A DNA stretch of 64,000 nt from an uncultured Eubacteriales bacterium (GCA_900545805.1 URAL01000001.1:1-64000); one strand, 5' to 3'. Positions 1-7,872 are shown, counted from the stretch's first letter. The notes: generated by a model not told the origin, from the letters alone. Numbers and translations are program-made.

Positions 1-45
1 CAAACGGAGTCAGAGTCCGGTGTGCTACCATTACACAAATCCGCT
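1..45 (-). tRNA. tRNA-Gln (anticodon CTG), 5' part only
   Basis: The complementary strand starts at 45 with a 7-nt acceptor strand (AGCGGAT), a D arm with GTGT/GCAC pairing around AATGGTA, and an anticodon arm with loop CT-CTG-AC, giving glutamine. The window edge cuts the gene just after the anticodon arm, so the variable and T arms are not visible. A glnS gene lies at 24963, so this tRNA may be charged directly. Confidence 0.8.
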
Positions 46-112
46 AAGCGCAAGAGCTATTATACCGTAAAATCGGAATTTGTCAATACCTAAGCAGCAC
101 TTTTTTAAGAAA

Positions 113-138
113 ACAGGCGGTCAAAATCGACCGCCTGT
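113..138 (-). terminator. Intrinsic terminator after uraA
   Basis: Perfect 10-bp stem (ACAGGCGGTC) with a 6-nt loop, followed on the minus strand by a T-rich run. It lies 22 nt after the uraA stop codon and ends the pyrR-uraA transcript. Confidence 0.85.
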
Positions 139-159
139 CTGTTATCTGTATCCTTATTT

Positions 160-1527
160 TTATCGTACGATGAAGTTGACGGAGGTATCGCCCTGCTCGT
201 CAACGCCGAACTCGTAGTCCTTGCCGGGGAGGATCGCGTTTACGAGGATGCCGACGATGGATGCGACCGCGAGGCCGGAGAGAGACACGATGCCGATCTG
301 GATGCTGCCGACGGAGTAGTTGATGCCGATCGCAAGGACGAGGATGAGCGCTGCAACGATGACATTGCGGCTGTTGGTGAAATCGACCTTGTTCTCAACG
401 ACGTTGCGGACGCCGACTGCGGAGATCATACCGTAGAGGATCAGGGAGATGCCGCCGATGGTCGCGGTGGGCATTGCTGTTATGAGGGCCGCGAACTTCG
501 GGCAGAAGGAGAAGATTATCGCAAAGCATGCCGCGATGCGGATAACGCGGGGATCGTAGACCTTGCTGAGAGCGAGGACGCCGGTGTTCTCGCCGTAGGT
601 GGTGTTTGCGGGTGCGCCGAAGAGTGCCGCGAGAGTGGTCGCAAGGCCGTCGCCGAGGAGGGTGCGGTGCAGTCCGGGGTCAGCAACAAAGTTCTTGCCG
701 ACGGTGGAGGATATCGCACAGATATCGCCGATATGCTCGACCATGGTCGCCAGGGACAGAGGCACGATGGTGAATATTGCGCTCAGGAGCATGCCGGTGT
801 CAACATTCATATTGAACAGGTGGAATACGCTGTTTTCCCACACGATGGGCAGACCGACCAACTTGGCCTCCGCAACCTTTTCCGCAACGGCGGTGCGGGA
901 GGCGGGGTCTATGAGCATGGAGATGAGGTAGGAGCCGAGCACGCCGAGGAGGATGGGGATGATCTTGGTCATGCCCTTGCCCCAGATGTTGAAGCAGACG
1001 ACGATGATGATGGCCGCTGCTGCTACGAGCCAGTTGGCGTTGCAGTTTTTGATAGCCGAGGAGGACAGGATAAGGCCGATGGAAATGATGATGGGGCCTG
1101 TGACTATCGGGGGGAAGAACTTCATGACCTTTTTTACGCCGAATGCCTTGAACAGCGCCGACAGGATGACATACATAAGTCCTGCGCAGGCGACGCCGAA
1201 GCATGCGTAAACGAGGAGGTCGTTATTATATATGGGGTGTCCGGATGCGTCTGTACCTATGGTGCGGATCGCATTGTAGCCGCCGATGAAGGCGAACGAA
1301 GATCCGAGAAATGCGGGAACCTTGCGCTTTGTCAGCACGTGGAACAGCAGAGTGCCGAGGCCGGCAAACAGCAGCGTCGTTGCGATATCAAGTCCCGTAA
1401 GGAGCGGAACGAGAACGGTTGCACCGAACATTGCGAACATGTGCTGAAGTCCGAGAATCAGCATTCTGGGAGTGCCAAGGGTGCGTGCGTCGTACACGGG
1501 TCCATTAATCACGGTTTTTTCTTTCAT
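160..1527 (-). CDS. uraA: Uracil permease (NCS2 family)
   Basis: A 455-residue polytopic membrane protein that imports uracil with a cation. The N-terminal signature QHMFAMFGATVLVP and the later GENTGVLALSKVYD segment are typical of NCS2 nucleobase carriers, and hydrophobic segments cover almost the whole length. I chose the ATG at 1527, which follows an AGAGAGG Shine-Dalgarno site; an in-frame reading further upstream runs into pyrR and is not the start. The gene is 58 nt downstream of pyrR on the same strand, so it is very likely controlled by the PyrR-responsive leader ahead of pyrR. Pairing of a pyrimidine regulator with a uracil importer makes this a uracil salvage unit. Xanthine/uric acid permeases share the fold, but the pyrR context favours uracil. 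Confidence 0.92.
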   Translation of the reverse strand: MKEKTVINGPVYDARTLGTPRMLILGLQHMFAMFGATVLVPLLTGLDIATTLLFAGLGTLLFHVLTKRKVPAFLGSSFAFIGGYNAIRTIGTDASGHPIYNNDLLVYACFGVACAGLMYVILSALFKAFGVKKVMKFFPPIVTGPIIISIGLILSSSAIKNCNANWLVAAAAIIIVVCFNIWGKGMTKIIPILLGVLGSYLISMLIDPASRTAVAEKVAEAKLVGLPIVWENSVFHLFNMNVDTGMLLSAIFTIVPLSLATMVEHIGDICAISSTVGKNFVADPGLHRTLLGDGLATTLAALFGAPANTTYGENTGVLALSKVYDPRVIRIAACFAIIFSFCPKFAALITAMPTATIGGISLILYGMISAVGVRNVVENKVDFTNSRNVIVAALILVLAIGINYSVGSIQIGIVSLSGLAVASIVGILVNAILPGKDYEFGVDEQGDTSVNFIVR

Positions 1528-1585
1528 TAGTGATTGTACCTCTCTTTGTGTAGTTTGTAGTTTTATATTAAGAATCTTTGCTGAC

Positions 1586-2128
1586 TTATTGATCTGTCTC
1601 CATAAGATACACGCCCGTTTCGCCGTCAAACTCCGGCAGGCGAACCTCGATGAGCTCGGCTCGCGAGGTGGGAACGTTTTTGCCGACATAATCGGCCCTT
1701 ATGGGCAGCTCGCGATGGCCGCGGTCTACCAGCACCGCAAACTGGATGCTGCGCGGACGCCCCGCCGTGAATACGGCTTCAATGGCGGCTCTCGCCGTGC
1801 GGCCGGTGTAGAGCACGTCATCAACGAGGACAACATTTTTATCGTTCACATCCGCGCCTATATCGGCCTTCGTTATGACAGGCTGCTCACTTTCGTGTGT
1901 GAGATCGTCGCGGTAAAAGCGGATATCAACGCTGCCGCAGGGAAGCTCGGCATTTTCAATCTTCTTAATGTTATCGCGGATGCGCTCGGATATGGGTACT
2001 CCCCTTCTGCGGATACCGACAAGCACAACATCATCGACGCCCTTGTTCTTTTCGGTTATCTCGTGAGATATTCTCATAAGTGCGCGGCTCATTGCCGCCT
2101 CATCCATAAGTCTTGCCTTGAGCTTCAC
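1586..2128 (-). CDS. pyrR: Bifunctional pyr operon RNA-binding attenuation protein / uracil phosphoribosyltransferase
   Basis: A 180-residue protein with the PRPP-binding motif VVLVDDVLYTGRTARAA and the usual PyrR length. In the family it binds UMP/UTP, then binds pyr mRNA leaders to promote termination; it also has weak uracil phosphoribosyltransferase activity. The start is GTG at 2128, preceded by GGGGTGAT; no suitable ATG exists in frame. A leader of about 130 nt upstream carries a recognisable PyrR-binding loop and a terminator, so the gene is probably autoregulated. uraA follows in the same transcript. Confidence 0.94.
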   Translation of the reverse strand: MKLKARLMDEAAMSRALMRISHEITEKNKGVDDVVLVGIRRRGVPISERIRDNIKKIENAELPCGSVDIRFYRDDLTHESEQPVITKADIGADVNDKNVVLVDDVLYTGRTARAAIEAVFTAGRPRSIQFAVLVDRGHRELPIRADYVGKNVPTSRAELIEVRLPEFDGETGVYLMETDQ

Positions 2129-2148
2129 ATTATCACCCCGAACAAAAG

Positions 2149-2246
2149 AAAATCGCCCTGCCGAGAATCGGCAAGACGCGCAAGAGCATGACTCTCCCTT
2201 CGGAGAGATGCACAATATCTGCGATTTTGCCGGCTTCTCTGAACCG
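2149..2246 (-). promoter_or_regulatory. PyrR-responsive attenuator in the pyrR leader
   Basis: On the minus strand the sequence GGTTCAGAGAAGCC (inside 2229-2246) matches the PyrR-binding hairpin loop, with CAGAGA in the loop and pairing flanks. Downstream a terminator hairpin (2159-2173, TGCCGA/TCGGCA) runs into a T-rich tract. An alternative pairing is visible: AAAATCGC just after the binding loop is complementary to GCGATTTT at the terminator end, giving an antiterminator. A further hairpin at about 2191-2207 lies between. The logic (UMP-PyrR bound gives termination) is known for the family; its use here is inferred. Confidence 0.75.
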
Positions 2247-2268
2247 TCTTAAAAATCTTTTCCATGCG

Positions 2269-2297
2269 ATTATACTTTCTCATTCACAATTTTGCAA
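2269..2297 (-). promoter_or_regulatory. Promoter of pyrR-uraA
   Basis: TTGCAA (-35, 2292-2297) and TATAAT (-10, 2269-2274) with a 17-nt spacer. Transcription would begin about 15 nt before the PyrR-binding loop. Confidence 0.7.
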
Positions 2298-2336
2298 CAC
2301 CTTTTTTGCTTTTCTGGCATTTTCGGAAAACATGAC

Positions 2337-2365
2337 AAAACCCGAGGCAAAATGCCTCGGGTTTT
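2337..2365 (-). terminator. Terminator of the metK operon
   Basis: Symmetric hairpin AAAACCCGAGGC-loop-GCCTCGGGTTTT directly after the nitrilase stop codon, with T runs on both strands. Confidence 0.85.
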
Positions 2366-2369
2366 CTGC

Positions 2370-3194
2370 TTATTTAGCTACATTATACACATCTTCTCTG
2401 AGATGCAGGAAGGTAGGCAGCTGCTCACGGACGGAATCCACCTCGTTTAAGTCGATATTACAATAAAGTATCTGCTCTGTTTCATCGCAGGCGGCCCTGA
2501 CCATACCGAAGGGATCGGCGACGGTTGAATGCCCCCAGCACTCATAGTCAAAGCCATTGTACCGCGCTGCCGACGCTCCGACAAAGAACAGCTCGTTATC
2601 CATGGCACGGGCACGAACGCTCAGCTCCCAGTGTCTGGGGCCGGTGGTCATGTTGAACTGCGCAGGGCACAGTATTACCTCTGCCCCCCTTTTTGCCATA
2701 GCGCGTGTCAGCTCAGGGAAGCGGATATCAAAGCATATCTCAACGCCCATCCTCCCGAAGCGCGTGTCAAACACCGTGATGTCCTCGCCGGGCGCAAAAC
2801 TGTGCGACTCCTTGAATCTTACGCCGCCCTTTATATCGACGTCAAACAGATGTATCTTGCGGTGGCGTGCGATCTCCCGCCCGGTCTCGTCAAAGACATA
2901 GCAGGTGTTGTACAGCTTATCGCCGCACTTTTCGGGCACCGAGCCTCCGACGAGGATGATGCCGTTTTCCTGTGCCCAGCGCGACATGGCATCTCTGCTC
3001 TCTCCCTTATCGTTATCGGCAACGGCGTGAAAATACTTTTTGGAGTACGGGCAGTTCCACATTTCCGGCAGCACGACAAGCTCGGCTCCGTTCGACGCGG
3101 CCTGCGCTATCATGCGCTTCGCTTTATGCATGGTTTGGATCTGGTCTGTCTCCGTGCGTATCTGAACGACGGCAAGCTTGAATTCGGGCTTCAT
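2370..3194 (-). CDS. Nitrilase-superfamily carbon-nitrogen hydrolase (omega-amidase-like)
   Basis: 274 residues with the Glu-Lys-Cys triad of the superfamily: E44 in VVLPEMWNC, K113 in HRKIHLFDV and C154 in GVEICFDIRFPEL. Closest in feel to the Nit2/omega-amidase branch, which hydrolyses alpha-keto acid amides; that substrate call is an inference from motif style and context. The start is ATG 3194, after a GAGGTG Shine-Dalgarno site, rather than the upstream ATG at 3221. It is the third gene of the metK operon and so sits under the SAM riboswitch, which fits a role in methionine salvage, where a transamination product is cleaved by omega-amidase. Confidence 0.85.
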   Translation of the reverse strand: MKPEFKLAVVQIRTETDQIQTMHKAKRMIAQAASNGAELVVLPEMWNCPYSKKYFHAVADNDKGESRDAMSRWAQENGIILVGGSVPEKCGDKLYNTCYVFDETGREIARHRKIHLFDVDIKGGVRFKESHSFAPGEDITVFDTRFGRMGVEICFDIRFPELTRAMAKRGAEVILCPAQFNMTTGPRHWELSVRARAMDNELFFVGASAARYNGFDYECWGHSTVADPFGMVRAACDETEQILYCNIDLNEVDSVREQLPTFLHLREDVYNVAK

Positions 3195-3204
3195 TTTCAA
3201 CACC

Positions 3205-3825
3205 TCACAGGCAATTTTCAAGATAACTCACTATGTCGAGCTCCTCGGTGGGTGCGTCCCTACGTAAGTACAGCGGATGATGCGGATGACCCTTGACGGA
3301 GCGCTTTCCCACGCTGTACCACTTCGCACCGTATTCGCGGCCGAGGCGCACCATGTCGAGGACGCAGTCCTTGAGATACGGGCGCTTTTCGATTATCGTG
3401 CCCCATGCCGCCCATACGGCGGGCGATACGCCCTCACCCACGTTCTTTAATATGTACTCGAAAGCGCGCATATTCTCGCGGTGCAGCCTCTCGTTGAGGA
3501 CCGTATCCATATCGTCGGGATCAGTGGCACGCTGAGCATAGACGTTGAACATTATCCAGCTGTCATAGCCGTTGCCGGCAGCAATGCGCGATACGCTTTT
3601 GAGCGTGTTGTCAAGATCGCCGGGCGCTGCGGTGGACGGATTTATTCCGATGCAGATAAGCGGATCCTTTCCGCGTGTGCCGAGTATGTATCGGTAGTCT
3701 GTGTAATAGTCGGGAACATACAGCCACTTGTCCGAGTCATAGTCTCCACTGCTGCCGGATGCCGCGAGTGCCTCGTCAAAGCTCACGATATCAAGAAGGC
3801 TGCTTTCGCAGGTCGGGATATGCAT
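3205..3825 (-). CDS. DUF1643 domain protein
   Basis: 206 residues. The segment CIGINPSTA followed by DNTLKSVSRIA is characteristic of the DUF1643 family, whose biochemical function is unknown to me. No signal peptide or membrane segment. Its ATG shares one base with the metK stop codon (TAATG), so translation is probably coupled to metK, and the nitrilase starts 10 nt after its end. The gene therefore belongs to the SAM-riboswitch-controlled operon. No function is claimed. Confidence 0.75.
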   Translation of the reverse strand: MHIPTCESSLLDIVSFDEALAASGSSGDYDSDKWLYVPDYYTDYRYILGTRGKDPLICIGINPSTAAPGDLDNTLKSVSRIAAGNGYDSWIMFNVYAQRATDPDDMDTVLNERLHRENMRAFEYILKNVGEGVSPAVWAAWGTIIEKRPYLKDCVLDMVRLGREYGAKWYSVGKRSVKGHPHHPLYLRRDAPTEELDIVSYLENCL

Positions 3826-5006
3826 TACTTGACAGCCTCAAGCAGAGCCTCGACTCTGTCGGTATCCTCCCAGCGGACGCCGAGGTCGGTACGACCCATA
3901 TGACCGTAGGCAGCGAGCTTTCTGTAAATGGGCCTGGTGAGCTCAAGGTCGCGGATGATAGCGGTAGGGCGCAGGTCGAAGACTTTGTTTACCGCCTGAG
4001 CAAGCTTTTCGTCGGACACCTTGCCGGTGCCGTAGCTATCTACCATAACGGAGACGGGACGGGCAATGCCGATTGCGTAGGCAAGCTGAACAAGGCACTT
4101 ATCTGCAAGGCCCGCCGCGACGATGTTCTTGGCGACATAGCGGGACGCGTAGGCCGCGCTGCGGTCTACCTTAGTGGGATCCTTGCCTGAGAAAGCGCCG
4201 CCGCCGTGAGGTGCGCTGCCGCCATAGGTATCGACAATGATCTTTCTTCCGGTAAGGCCGGAGTCGCCCTGCGGCCCGCCGATGACAAAGCGTCCGGTCG
4301 GGTTAACATAATACTTGGTGTTCTCATCTATAAGCTCCTCCGGAATGCCCGGCTTTATGACGAGCTCGACCATATCGCGGCGAATCTGCTCAAGGCTCAC
4401 CTCCGGCGAATGCTGGGTCGAGAGAACGACGGTATCGACACGGGTGGGCTTGCCGTCATCGTCATACTCAACGGTGACCTGAGTTTTTCCGTCGGGGCGC
4501 AGATAGTCTACAAGGCCGGACTTTCTGACCTCGGCAAGGCGCTTTGCTATTTTATGTGAAAGACTTATGGCCAGGGGCATGAGCTCCTCGGTCTCGCGGC
4601 AGGCATATCCGAACATCATGCCCTGATCTCCCGCACCGTTGTCGAGCTCCGAGTCGCCGCTTTCCTTTGCCTCAAGGGATTTGTCAACGCCGAGGGCTAT
4701 ATCCGCCGATTGCTCGTCGATATTGGTAATGATGCCGCAGGTGTCGCAGTCGAAGCCGTACTTGGCTCTGTCGTAGCCTATATCGCGGATGACGCCGCGC
4801 GCAATCTTTGCTATGTCAATGTAGCACTCTGTGCTGATCTCGCCCATGATGTGGACAAGGCCGGTGGAAACGGTCGTTTCGCAGGCGACGCGGCCGTTGG
4901 GGTCTTTTTCGAGTATCGCGTCAAGTATCGCGTCCGAGATCTGGTCGCAGATCTTATCGGGATGTCCTTCGGTCACCGATTCCGATGTAAACAGTCTTTT
5001 GCTCAT
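3825..5006 (-). CDS. metK: S-adenosylmethionine synthetase
   Basis: 393 residues, full family length. It makes S-adenosylmethionine from methionine and ATP. Conserved elements: GHPDKICDQISDAILD from residue 14, GAGDQGMMFGYA in the middle and GGGAFSGKDPTKVDRSAAY in the C-terminal half. ATG at 5006 follows CGGAGGAAAT. A SAM-I riboswitch and its terminator lie in the leader, so expression should fall when SAM is plentiful. Downstream genes (DUF1643 and nitrilase) are co-transcribed. Confidence 0.97.
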   Translation of the reverse strand: MSKRLFTSESVTEGHPDKICDQISDAILDAILEKDPNGRVACETTVSTGLVHIMGEISTECYIDIAKIARGVIRDIGYDRAKYGFDCDTCGIITNIDEQSADIALGVDKSLEAKESGDSELDNGAGDQGMMFGYACRETEELMPLAISLSHKIAKRLAEVRKSGLVDYLRPDGKTQVTVEYDDDGKPTRVDTVVLSTQHSPEVSLEQIRRDMVELVIKPGIPEELIDENTKYYVNPTGRFVIGGPQGDSGLTGRKIIVDTYGGSAPHGGGAFSGKDPTKVDRSAAYASRYVAKNIVAAGLADKCLVQLAYAIGIARPVSVMVDSYGTGKVSDEKLAQAVNKVFDLRPTAIIRDLELTRPIYRKLAAYGHMGRTDLGVRWEDTDRVEALLEAVK

Positions 5007-5050
5007 TTTTATTTCCTCCGAAAAATAGTATTTCCGAACACTCAGGCAAT

Positions 5051-5077
5051 TAAAAAGCTCCGTCGAGCCGACGGAGC
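5051..5077 (-). terminator. Regulatory terminator of the SAM-I riboswitch
   Basis: On the minus strand GCTCCGTCGG/CCGACGGAGC-type stem followed by CTTTTTAATT. It is placed between the aptamer and metK as expected for a transcription-attenuating riboswitch expression platform. Confidence 0.85.
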
Positions 5078-5095
5078 AACAAGTTTGGTCATAAG

Positions 5096-5189
5096 CCTCA
5101 TCTTTCGATAATCACCGCCGGATTTGGCACCTTGCCTTCGCAGGTTGCCGGGCTTCACAGGGCCGTTCCCTCCGCCACTCTTGATAAGG
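5096..5189 (-). promoter_or_regulatory. SAM-I (S-box) riboswitch aptamer
   Basis: Hallmarks on the minus strand: CTTATCAAGAG near the 5' end, GGCGGAGGGA, GGCCCTGTGAAGCC, CGGCAACC and GGTGCCAAATCC. The closing stem P1 is perfect: CCTTATC (5183-5189) pairs with GATGAGG (5096-5102). The aptamer controls metK and the two genes behind it. Confidence 0.93.
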
Positions 5190-5207
5190 TGTTCAGTTTT
5201 CGTATGA

Positions 5208-5235
5208 ATTATAGCAGATGTACGGGCTTTGTCAA
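5208..5235 (-). promoter_or_regulatory. Promoter of the metK operon
   Basis: TTGACA (5230-5235) and TATAAT (5208-5213), 16-nt spacer, just upstream of the SAM-I aptamer. Confidence 0.85.
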
Positions 5236-5242
5236 GTATAAA

Positions 5243-5271
5243 TTGAAAATTATCATATTATGTTGTATACT
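5243..5271 (+). promoter_or_regulatory. Promoter of the DAHP synthase gene
   Basis: TTGAAA (5243-5248), 17-nt spacer, TATACT (5266-5271). Its -35 box is 7 nt from the -35 box of the divergent metK promoter. Confidence 0.7.
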
Positions 5272-5305
5272 GTGGTGTAATATATCTCTTTCGGAGGTCT
5301 ACGCC

Positions 5306-6307
5306 ATGATAATCGTACTAAAGCGAGGCGCATCACCCGAACAGGCCGAGGAGCTCAGATGTTGGATCCGCTGCCACAATCTCGAGGTCCAGACGACACG
5401 CGGCGAAAATCAGACAGTACTCGTCGTCATCGGCGACGCAAGCAGACTCGATGAGTCGTATATTGAAGACATGGAGATTGTCGAATACGTCAGGGCGATA
5501 ACGCAGCCATATAAGCTCTCCGGGCGCAATTCACCGGACGACGCAAGCATTATTGATGTCGGTGGCGTTAAAATCGGCGGCGGCACGTTTACTATGATAG
5601 CAGGTCCCTGCTCGGTCGAGAGCGCCGAACAGATAGTCGGCATCGCGCATGAGGTCAAATCGGCCGGAGCTCAAATGCTTCGCGGCGGCGCGTTCAAGCC
5701 GCGCACATCGCCGTACAGCTTTCAGGGCATGCGGGCAGATGGATTGCCGCTTCTTGTCTCCGCCGGACGCAAGTGCGGCATGCCGATAGTCAGTGAGGTG
5801 ACCGACAAGGAGCAGCTGCCGCTGTTCGGCGAGGTTGACATAATACAGGTCGGTGCACGCAACATGCAGAATTATGAGCTTCTGAAGTCGCTCAGCAGGC
5901 TAAACAAGCCCATACTTCTGAAGCGAGGCTGGGCAAACACAGTCAAGGAGCTGCTGACCTCGGCGGAGTACATAATGAGCGGCGGAAATGAGCGCGTTAT
6001 TCTCTGTGAGCGCGGCATCCGTACATTTGAAACAGCAACGCGCAACACGCTTGATCTGTCTGCTGTGGCGGTGATAAAGGATCTGAGCCGTCTGCCGGTA
6101 ATCGTCGATCCCAGCCACGCGACGGGGCACGCAAAATACGTTGAGCCCATGGCGCTGGCCGCTGCCGCCGCGGGCGCGGACGGTCTAATGATAGAGGTAC
6201 ACGACAATCCTGCACAATCGAAATGCGACGCGGCGCAGGCCATAACCCCGGCGCAGTTTGCGTCTGTTGCGGAAAAGGTGATTGCCCTGCGCAAGGCAAT
6301 TTATTGA
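5306..6307 (+). CDS. aroF: 3-deoxy-7-phosphoheptulonate (DAHP) synthase
   Basis: 333 residues. First step of the shikimate pathway: phosphoenolpyruvate plus erythrose 4-phosphate. Residues 1-70 (MIIVLKRGASPEQAEE...) form the ferredoxin-like regulatory domain seen in the KDO8PS-like (beta) class of DAHP synthases; the barrel begins with IAGPCSVES and has FKPRTSPYSFQG and the DPSHATGH segment near the end. ATG 5306 follows CGGAGG; the frame is open further upstream but crosses the promoter. A weak 5-bp hairpin with a short T run (6308-6326) follows the stop. Single-gene unit divergent from metK. Confidence 0.93.
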   Translation: MIIVLKRGASPEQAEELRCWIRCHNLEVQTTRGENQTVLVVIGDASRLDESYIEDMEIVEYVRAITQPYKLSGRNSPDDASIIDVGGVKIGGGTFTMIAGPCSVESAEQIVGIAHEVKSAGAQMLRGGAFKPRTSPYSFQGMRADGLPLLVSAGRKCGMPIVSEVTDKEQLPLFGEVDIIQVGARNMQNYELLKSLSRLNKPILLKRGWANTVKELLTSAEYIMSGGNERVILCERGIRTFETATRNTLDLSAVAVIKDLSRLPVIVDPSHATGHAKYVEPMALAAAAAGADGLMIEVHDNPAQSKCDAAQAITPAQFASVAEKVIALRKAIY

Positions 6308-6341
6308 AGCTGAACACAGCTCTTTTCGGTTAATAAACTTC

Positions 6342-6370
6342 TTGACATAGGCGGTCGGCTATGCTATTAT
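6342..6370 (+). promoter_or_regulatory. Promoter of the tRNA-Ser genes
   Basis: TTGACA (6342-6347), 17-nt spacer, TATTAT (6365-6370), 16 nt before the first tRNA base. Confidence 0.8.
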
Positions 6371-6386
6371 ATTTCAGCGGCTATGT

Positions 6387-6478
6387 GCAGAAGTACCCAA
6401 GAGGCCGAAGGGGCTCCCCTGCTAAGGGAGTAGGCGTGTAAAAAGCGCGCGAGGGTTCAAATCCCTCCTTCTGCGCCA
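6387..6478 (+). tRNA. tRNA-Ser (anticodon GCT)
   Basis: Acceptor GCAGAAG pairs with CTTCTGC; CTCCC-CT-GCT-AA-GGGAG forms the anticodon arm; a long variable arm and GGTTCAAAT T loop identify a class II serine tRNA. Ends with encoded CCA. Confidence 0.95.
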
Positions 6479-6510
6479 TGAAAAGAGCACACTTATGTGT
6501 GCTCTTTTCA
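6479..6510 (+). terminator. Hairpin between the two tRNA-Ser genes
   Basis: Stem GAAAAGAGCACAC with a TTAT loop, ending in a T run; starts immediately after the CCA of the first tRNA, only 4 nt before the second tRNA. It could end part of the transcripts and leave the second tRNA to read-through. Confidence 0.75.
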
Positions 6511-6514
6511 ATAA

Positions 6515-6603
6515 GGAGAGTTATCGAAGTGGTCATAACGAGGCGGTCTTGAAAACCGTTTGGGCTTACGCCCACGTGGGTTCGAATCCCACACTCTCCG
6601 CCA
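6515..6603 (+). tRNA. tRNA-Ser (anticodon TGA)
   Basis: Acceptor GGAGAGT pairs with ACTCTCC, anticodon loop CT-TGA-AA, long variable arm, GGTTCGAATCC T arm and encoded CCA. Confidence 0.95.
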
Positions 6604-6639
6604 AAAAAATGTTCTCACCGTCAGGTGGGAACATTTTTT
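6604..6639 (+). terminator. Terminator after the tRNA-Ser pair
   Basis: ATGTTCTCACC/GGTGGGAACAT stem with A and T runs on either side; it can act on both strands. Confidence 0.85.
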
Positions 6640-7005
6640 GCAGATAAACAGGATTCGAACCCGAAGGTAAGAATAAAGCAGGAGTCGTTGACTCCTGCTT
6701 TATTGTACCCTTGCGCCGAAAGCGTTTTGCCAGGCGGAGTGCTCAATTCCTCCCGGCGCCGTGCTTTCGGCGCTCGCTATTTCGTTTCGCAGATGACGCT
6801 GCGGACAGTCTGCGTCAGTCCCCCCGCATCAATTCCGAAACAGGTCTTGCCAAACGTGCCGCTGTTCGTTCCGAAACCGGGAAGCAGATACTCCGATGTG
6901 GGCTCCGGCGTATCACAGCTCCGAAAACGATCCGCAAACGCGCATGACGGCTATCTCAATAACAGGTCGGGCTCGCGCCCTCCCAATAAATGAAATACTG
7001 CTTTA
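6640..7005. other. Structured intergenic tract of unknown function
   Basis: About 365 nt without a convincing gene. It contains GGATTCGAACCCGAAGG (a tRNA T-arm look-alike, read as GGGTTCGAATCC on the minus strand), a strong hairpin at about 6672-6704 (AATAAAGCAGGAGTC / GACTCCTGCTTTATT), a perfect long-range stem GCGCCGAAAGC (6713-6723) with GCTTTCGGCGC (6763-6773), and a TGACGC/GCGTCA pair near 6794-6817. A reading frame open on the plus strand is likely a by-product of these repeats. Nothing recognised; see findings. Confidence 0.5.
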
Positions 7006-7509
7006 TCAGTGCTGCTCGCACCATTTGACGATATCGTCAACGCACCAGCAGGGCGGCTCTCCGATACCGGTGGAGGCCATCTTATAGGTCGCCTTCTGCG
7101 CATCGGTAAGGTCGATCTTGCCCTCAAAGCGCGCGGCGATCTCCTTGTTTTTGATCTTCATGATGAATCTGAAGTGCGGCGGCAGCTTGTTGATATTAAA
7201 TCCTCCCTGACGCGTGAAGAGAGGAACATCGGGACTTATCGCATTCTTCTTGCGGCCGATCTCCTCGCTCTTTGCGGAAGCCGGGCTCATGCCAACCTGA
7301 ACTACGGCACCGATATCATACTTCTTCTCTGCCTTTTCGTAGCCCATTATCTTGCCGGCAAACAGCCAGCCGACGAAAATTATCTTCGTATCGGCAGGAA
7401 TGTATTCTTTGCCGAGAGGGAATGCCGGAATGTGCAGGCGTGCCGAGAGAAGCTCTGCATATCTTTTGCAGGAACCGGTCGTAGACTTGTAAACTATTGC
7501 GCTGAACAT
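7006..7509 (-). CDS. Flavodoxin-domain protein
   Basis: 167 residues starting MFSAIVYKSTTGSCKRYAELL, which matches the phosphate-binding loop region of flavodoxin-like folds (a short strand followed by T/S-rich turn). The VGWLFAGKIMGYEKAEKKY segment resembles the second half of the flavodoxin_5 fold. Probably an FMN-binding electron carrier or oxidoreductase in the cytoplasm; partner unknown. ATG 7509 follows a GGGGG-rich Shine-Dalgarno. Monocistronic; no clear terminator, since the tract downstream is structured. Could also be a non-FMN member of the fold. Confidence 0.65.
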   Translation of the reverse strand: MFSAIVYKSTTGSCKRYAELLSARLHIPAFPLGKEYIPADTKIIFVGWLFAGKIMGYEKAEKKYDIGAVVQVGMSPASAKSEEIGRKKNAISPDVPLFTRQGGFNINKLPPHFRFIMKIKNKEIAARFEGKIDLTDAQKATYKMASTGIGEPPCWCVDDIVKWCEQH

Positions 7510-7686
7510 AAAACTATACCCCCTGTATGTTTTTTGATTTGAGTATAGGATATCACAAGTGCTTGTCAAATTCAAGACTGACGAGCAGGTTAAAATGTCA
7601 ATTTGTTAAAAGATTTTACCTCCATGAATAACACGGCCTACAGTTCAGATAATAATAGCGGACAAATTTTATGGGAGGTTCAATAA

Positions 7687-7860
7687 ATGACGCCAAAGGA
7701 ATTATTGTATATCGAAGACGCGCTGGGTCACACAAGATTTCTCATGACCCAGTGCAGTATGGCTGCAAACCAGTTGACCGACCCGGAGCTTAAGCGCCGG
7801 GTGCAGCAGCTCATTAACGGAAACCAGAAGCTGTTCACGCAGTTTTATGACCTTGTCTGA
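7687..7860 (+). CDS. Small spore coat protein
   Basis: 57 residues; ATG 7687 follows GGGAGG. The sequence (KELLYIEDALGHTRFLMTQC, then helix-rich Q/L segments) resembles the short coat proteins that accompany CotF-type proteins in Clostridia. No signal peptide. It is 12 nt upstream of another coat-like gene and probably translated from the same mRNA. Likely made in the mother cell and deposited on the spore surface; inferred from family resemblance. Confidence 0.65.
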   Translation: MTPKELLYIEDALGHTRFLMTQCSMAANQLTDPELKRRVQQLINGNQKLFTQFYDLV

Positions 7861-7872
7861 GGAGGGAACGGA

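Noticed and set aside
6648..6672. A tRNA gene on the minus strand based on GGGTTCGAATCC
   Set aside because: Only a T-arm-like segment is present; no matching acceptor, D or anticodon arm is found upstream.
6625..6993. Plus-strand 122-codon open frame after the tRNA-Ser genes
   Set aside because: It starts within the terminator hairpin, lacks a ribosome site and consists largely of inverted-repeat sequence.
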